NCBI GenBank assembly: GCA_900618425.1 | Contig: UZAN01050267.1 | Span: forward strand, 6,697-17,261 | Direction: 5' to 3' | Source of the DNA: Echinostoma caproni | Taxonomy: Eukaryota > Platyhelminthes > Trematoda > Plagiorchiida > Echinostomatidae | DNA: 10,565 bases | Shown: positions 8,402-10,565 of the stretch, in pieces | Layout of the letters: every line of letters starts with the position of its first letter | Numbering within the stretch: position 1 is the first letter of the stretch | Notes under the pieces: generated by a model | Told to the model about the DNA's origin: nothing | Database searches by the model: none | What the model saw: the letters and a program-made list of their open reading frames with translations, nothing else | Translations under genes and position numbers: made by a program

Positions 8402-8695
8402 CGAATTGGTTGAATGCGGGGAGGTAACCCAATGATCCATATCGTTTTGGATTGCGCAGCAAAGAATCAACCAATGATCTTTTGGTGCTTGTGATATGTG
8501 TTTGCATGATTTTCCTAATAGAATCAACTGAATCCAAAGCTCGTCTTGGTTCTGATTTACTTTACGCTATTCATTGGGTTCTTAGTTTGAATCCAAGTTC
8601 ACAATATATGGTTCCCAGTACTATTCCGAATCCTCAATCCTAGATCCATTAGTGAGCGGTTCGAGTACCAACCTCGGCTTAAATCTCTGAGACTC
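8402..8695 (-). repeat. Dispersed repeat family 1, copy 2, right arm
   Basis: On the minus strand this matches copy 1 from about 1735 to 2031. It includes the exact 16-nt block at 8538-8553, an ATTCGGAATAG block (8624-8634 here, 1794-1804 in copy 1) and an AATGAATAGCG-like block shared with 1851-1861. It meets the LINE tail at 8401/8402. Similarity upstream of the ATTCGGAATAG block is weaker, so the outer end at about 8695 is tentative. The 45-codon stretch aligned without indels shows substitutions at all codon positions, which argues against a conserved protein. Confidence 0.8.
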
Positions 8696-8814
8696 AACGT
8701 TCTGTTTTTGACCGAGAAAAATGAATCACAAATACGTATACTTCCAAATGAGAGAATAGTGTGGTTATCGTTCAGTTCTTATCTCGCGTATTAATCAAAC
8801 CCTATTGTGGTCAC

Positions 8815-9055
8815 AATGCTGACATGCACAACATTTGTATGGGCCACGATTTCAACACGGTTCACACAAGGCAGCACTCTAATAGGGATCGATTCGAGGA
8901 CTTAATTAATGATAGGTAGAATACATCAACCGATGAACAAAATAAGGTCAATGCGATTAATGGAAAACGCATAAACCGGGTGATCATTATCGATCAATGT
9001 GGAGGCAAGGAGAACTGTATTTCGTGATCGGTTAACCAAGATGAACGGACGGGGG
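8815..9055 (+). repeat. Dispersed repeat family 2, copy B
   Basis: Direct-orientation partner of 4083-4345, about 4.7 kb downstream. The exact block AGGTCAATGCGATT is at 8945-8958 and CGTGATCGG at 9022-9030. Ends are approximate. It lies shortly after the family 1 right arm, which copy A does not, so the two families are independent. Confidence 0.65.
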
Positions 9056-9480
9056 AATTTTCGTGCTTCCGTGCCGAGATGAGACCTGAATTCATGTTTG
9101 TGTGTACGATTGTTACCTGAAAAGTATGGGGTTCCATCAATCTTCCGGAATCACAGAGTGGAGAAAGTTACTGAAAGTGTTGGTAACTGAAACTGTTGTC
9201 CACTTTAAGAACTGCCAGTTGTGATTTGCCGTTCGAGAAAACTGTACCCAAACTATCACCAAAATCTGGGCGTCTAAAGTTATCATGGTATCCAAACTTC
9301 TCCGTAAAAATACGTCAACAATGAGGTAGCCGTGCTCATTCTTTCAACCCACGGACAAGTGCTTTGTTTATACTAAGCAATGATAGACCGACTTGTGTCA
9401 TAGATTAGAGCAGTTTGCAAGGCAGGTATTCACAAACGCACACACACATACACACACATACGTCTCTTCCAGCTCGATCA
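9056..9480. other. Unassigned stretch ending in a CA microsatellite
   Basis: No gene or known element is recognised up to the start of the LINE similarity at 9481. The overlapping frames starting at 9393 and 9415 pass through a CA repeat (about 9438-9461, interrupted) before entering the LINE, so their N-termini are not real protein starts. Confidence 0.5.
9438..9461. repeat. Interrupted CA microsatellite
   Basis: Two CA runs separated by a TA unit, directly upstream of the second LINE fragment. Confidence 0.85.
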
Positions 9481-10244
9481 ATGGATTACAAGGTAGTCCA
9501 CAACTTACAGGGAACCATATTGCGCAGAACATCGTACGAGAGAGGCCTGGGAGTTATGGTGACGTCGTCACTAAAGGCCCAAGAAAACACCAATAGGGTC
9601 TGTGCTAGTGCGTGAAGCATTCTGGGACCTATTCAGAGATCTTTCAGCCGGCTCACGATGGACGCTTTCAGACTACTGTACGCTTCCCACGTCAGACCGA
9701 GAGACTTGAGTATTGTAGTGCGAGACATACCCATGCGCAGCCTGTGAAATGGCTAAGTTGGAGCGTGTAGAACGTGATACCACTAGACTCGCTGTTGGAC
9801 TACGCGGGACCAGCTATAAAGGTCGTTTGAAGGTGACTGGTCTGTTGCCCCATTTGCATTTCGGCGCCTCAGAGGATACCTCATCTGTTTGAGGAAGATC
9901 CCGAAAGGTGACATGGGCCGGGAGTTGCGGCAGCACTTCCCGTTACGGATAGAGCAACACACGCGGGGGCACTCTCACGTTGCATGAACTTCAGTCACTT
10001 GGTCTTCCATTAGTTTTAGGCCATTAGTCTACCGACTCTGGCGGAGGTCACCCAAATTGGTAGCCAAAAGACAGCAACCAAAAGCGTCGCACGGAAATGC
10101 ATGCGCAATGGTTGTTTAAACTGAACTGAACTGACGCCCTGGAACTCTCTTCCAGCGACTGTGGTGGAGGAGAAGACCGACGTTGCTTTCAAACGGCATT
10201 TGGATAAGCACCTTAAGGGGCTATGGAGGAATAAACACATGTGA
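9481..10244 (+). pseudogene. C-terminal RT remnant of the second LINE
   Basis: Blocks read in order. ERGLGVMVTSSLKAQ is near 9538-9582 (the E.DLGV.V...LK block of CR1-type RTs), with an in-frame stop at 9613-9615. RSFSRLTMDAFRLLYASHVR follows in the same frame. MAKLERVERDTTRLAVGLRG starts at 9749 in another frame. RRLRGYLICLRKI starts at 9862, followed by HTRGHSHVA and a stop at 9985-9987. WNSLPATVVEEKTDVAF starts at 10140 and ends in a stop at 10242-10244. At least three frame changes are needed, and an insert of about 80 bp separates the last two blocks. The catalytic motifs lie upstream of the truncation and are absent. The product cannot be made from this copy. Confidence 0.8.
10053..10133 (+). 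mobile_element. Short insert with (AACTG)3 tail inside the second LINE
   Basis: The RT-like sequence breaks at about 10052 (…GAGGTCACC) and resumes at about 10134 (ACGCCCTGGAAC…). The roughly 80 bases between do not fit the protein and end in three AACTG units (10119-10133). A very short, heavily 5'-truncated copy of a pentamer-tailed retroelement is the simplest reading. ACC/ACG on either side could be a remnant target duplication but is too short to trust. Confidence 0.45.
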
Positions 10245-10389
10245 TCGAACCTTCGATCCAGTGGCGATGGGGCTTACACGGGTATCCTGCCCTCTGCCCT
10301 CAATTTCGAAGACTGAAGAATTGGGACTATTCTAATCAAACGAGATCCATGGAGGGAACGGATCTCATTGTAACATTTGGGCGTCGTGC

Positions 10390-10565
10390 TCGTGATTATT
10401 GAGGGAAAGTTAACTTGTATATTCTGACTTGAGTATTCTGTTTACAAAAGAGAAGGCTCAGGGGAGATATGATAGAAACCTTTAGGATAATGAAAGGTTT
10501 GTCTGGTGTTAGACCGAAAACCCTGTTCCAGGAGGCGGTAGATTCCGGTACAAGGGGACACGAAA
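10390..10565 (+). pseudogene. Third RT C-terminal fragment, runs off the window
   Basis: From 10436 the frame reads LQKRRLRGDMIETFRIMKG and then an F-Q-E-A stretch ending TRGHE at the last base. It covers the same protein region as RRLRGYLICLRKI…HTRGH of the second LINE (9862-9970) but with clearly different residues, so it is not a simple duplication of it. Degraded coding sequence seems to begin near 10390 with a stop and a frameshift before 10436. The element must continue to the right. Confidence 0.7.

Larger units (their letters stand above)
9481..10380 (+). mobile_element. Second non-LTR retrotransposon fragment (3' part), different family from the LINE at 6526
   Basis: The fragment covers only the C-terminal part of an RT ORF and its 3'UTR. 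Its translated blocks differ from the first LINE, so it belongs to another CR1-like lineage. The 5' end at about 9481 is where recognisable protein similarity starts, just after a CA microsatellite. The 3' end is uncertain: a plausible 3'UTR follows the stop at 10242-10244, and RT-like sequence of another element begins near 10390. No tail or target duplication could be defined. Confidence 0.7.

Noticed and set aside
1..10565. CRISPR array, operon, riboswitch or other bacterial system
   Set aside because: No regularly spaced repeats, no co-directional intact ORFs and no ribosome-binding-site context. All content points to eukaryotic repeat-rich DNA.

Overview
This window looks like repeat-rich, gene-poor eukaryotic DNA. 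I infer a flatworm, most likely a digenean trematode other than a schistosome. The basis is a moderate GC content judged by eye, CR1-type non-LTR retrotransposon remnants, tRNA-derived SINE heads with A and B boxes, and short-pentamer element tails. No prokaryotic gene organisation is present (no operons, no Shine-Dalgarno-led ORFs). The species call rests on pattern recognition and was not checked by any search. I find no intact protein-coding gene, no confident host exon and no functional RNA gene.

Layout. 1-1734: unassigned, with a TG microsatellite and a 16-bp palindrome. 1735-2125 (+): copy 1 of a dispersed repeat. 2126-2875: unassigned. 2876-3060 (+): a tRNA-related SINE-like head. 3061-4082: unassigned. 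4083-4345 (+): copy A of a second, diverged repeat. 4346-5121: overlapping long open frames on both strands and an NRF-1-like palindrome, gene status undecided. 5122-6448: mostly featureless.

6449-8695 is the most structured part. A minus-strand copy of the first repeat is split into a left arm (6449-6525) and a right arm (8402-8695). A 5'-truncated, frameshifted CR1-like LINE (6526-8401) sits between the arms. The LINE is itself split by a tRNA-derived SINE (about 6876-7083). The order of events can be read directly: repeat first, LINE second, SINE third. 8815-9055 (+) is copy B of the second repeat. From 9481 to the end come the 3' part of another LINE family, interrupted by a roughly 80-bp insert ending in (AACTG)3, and then the start of a third reverse-transcriptase tail from a different subfamily that runs off the window.

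Nothing here works together as a pathway. The content is a stratified record of retrotransposition. The parts that may be new are the two dispersed repeat families, for which I know no name, and the very short pentamer-tailed insert. I do not see evidence for an undescribed functional system.
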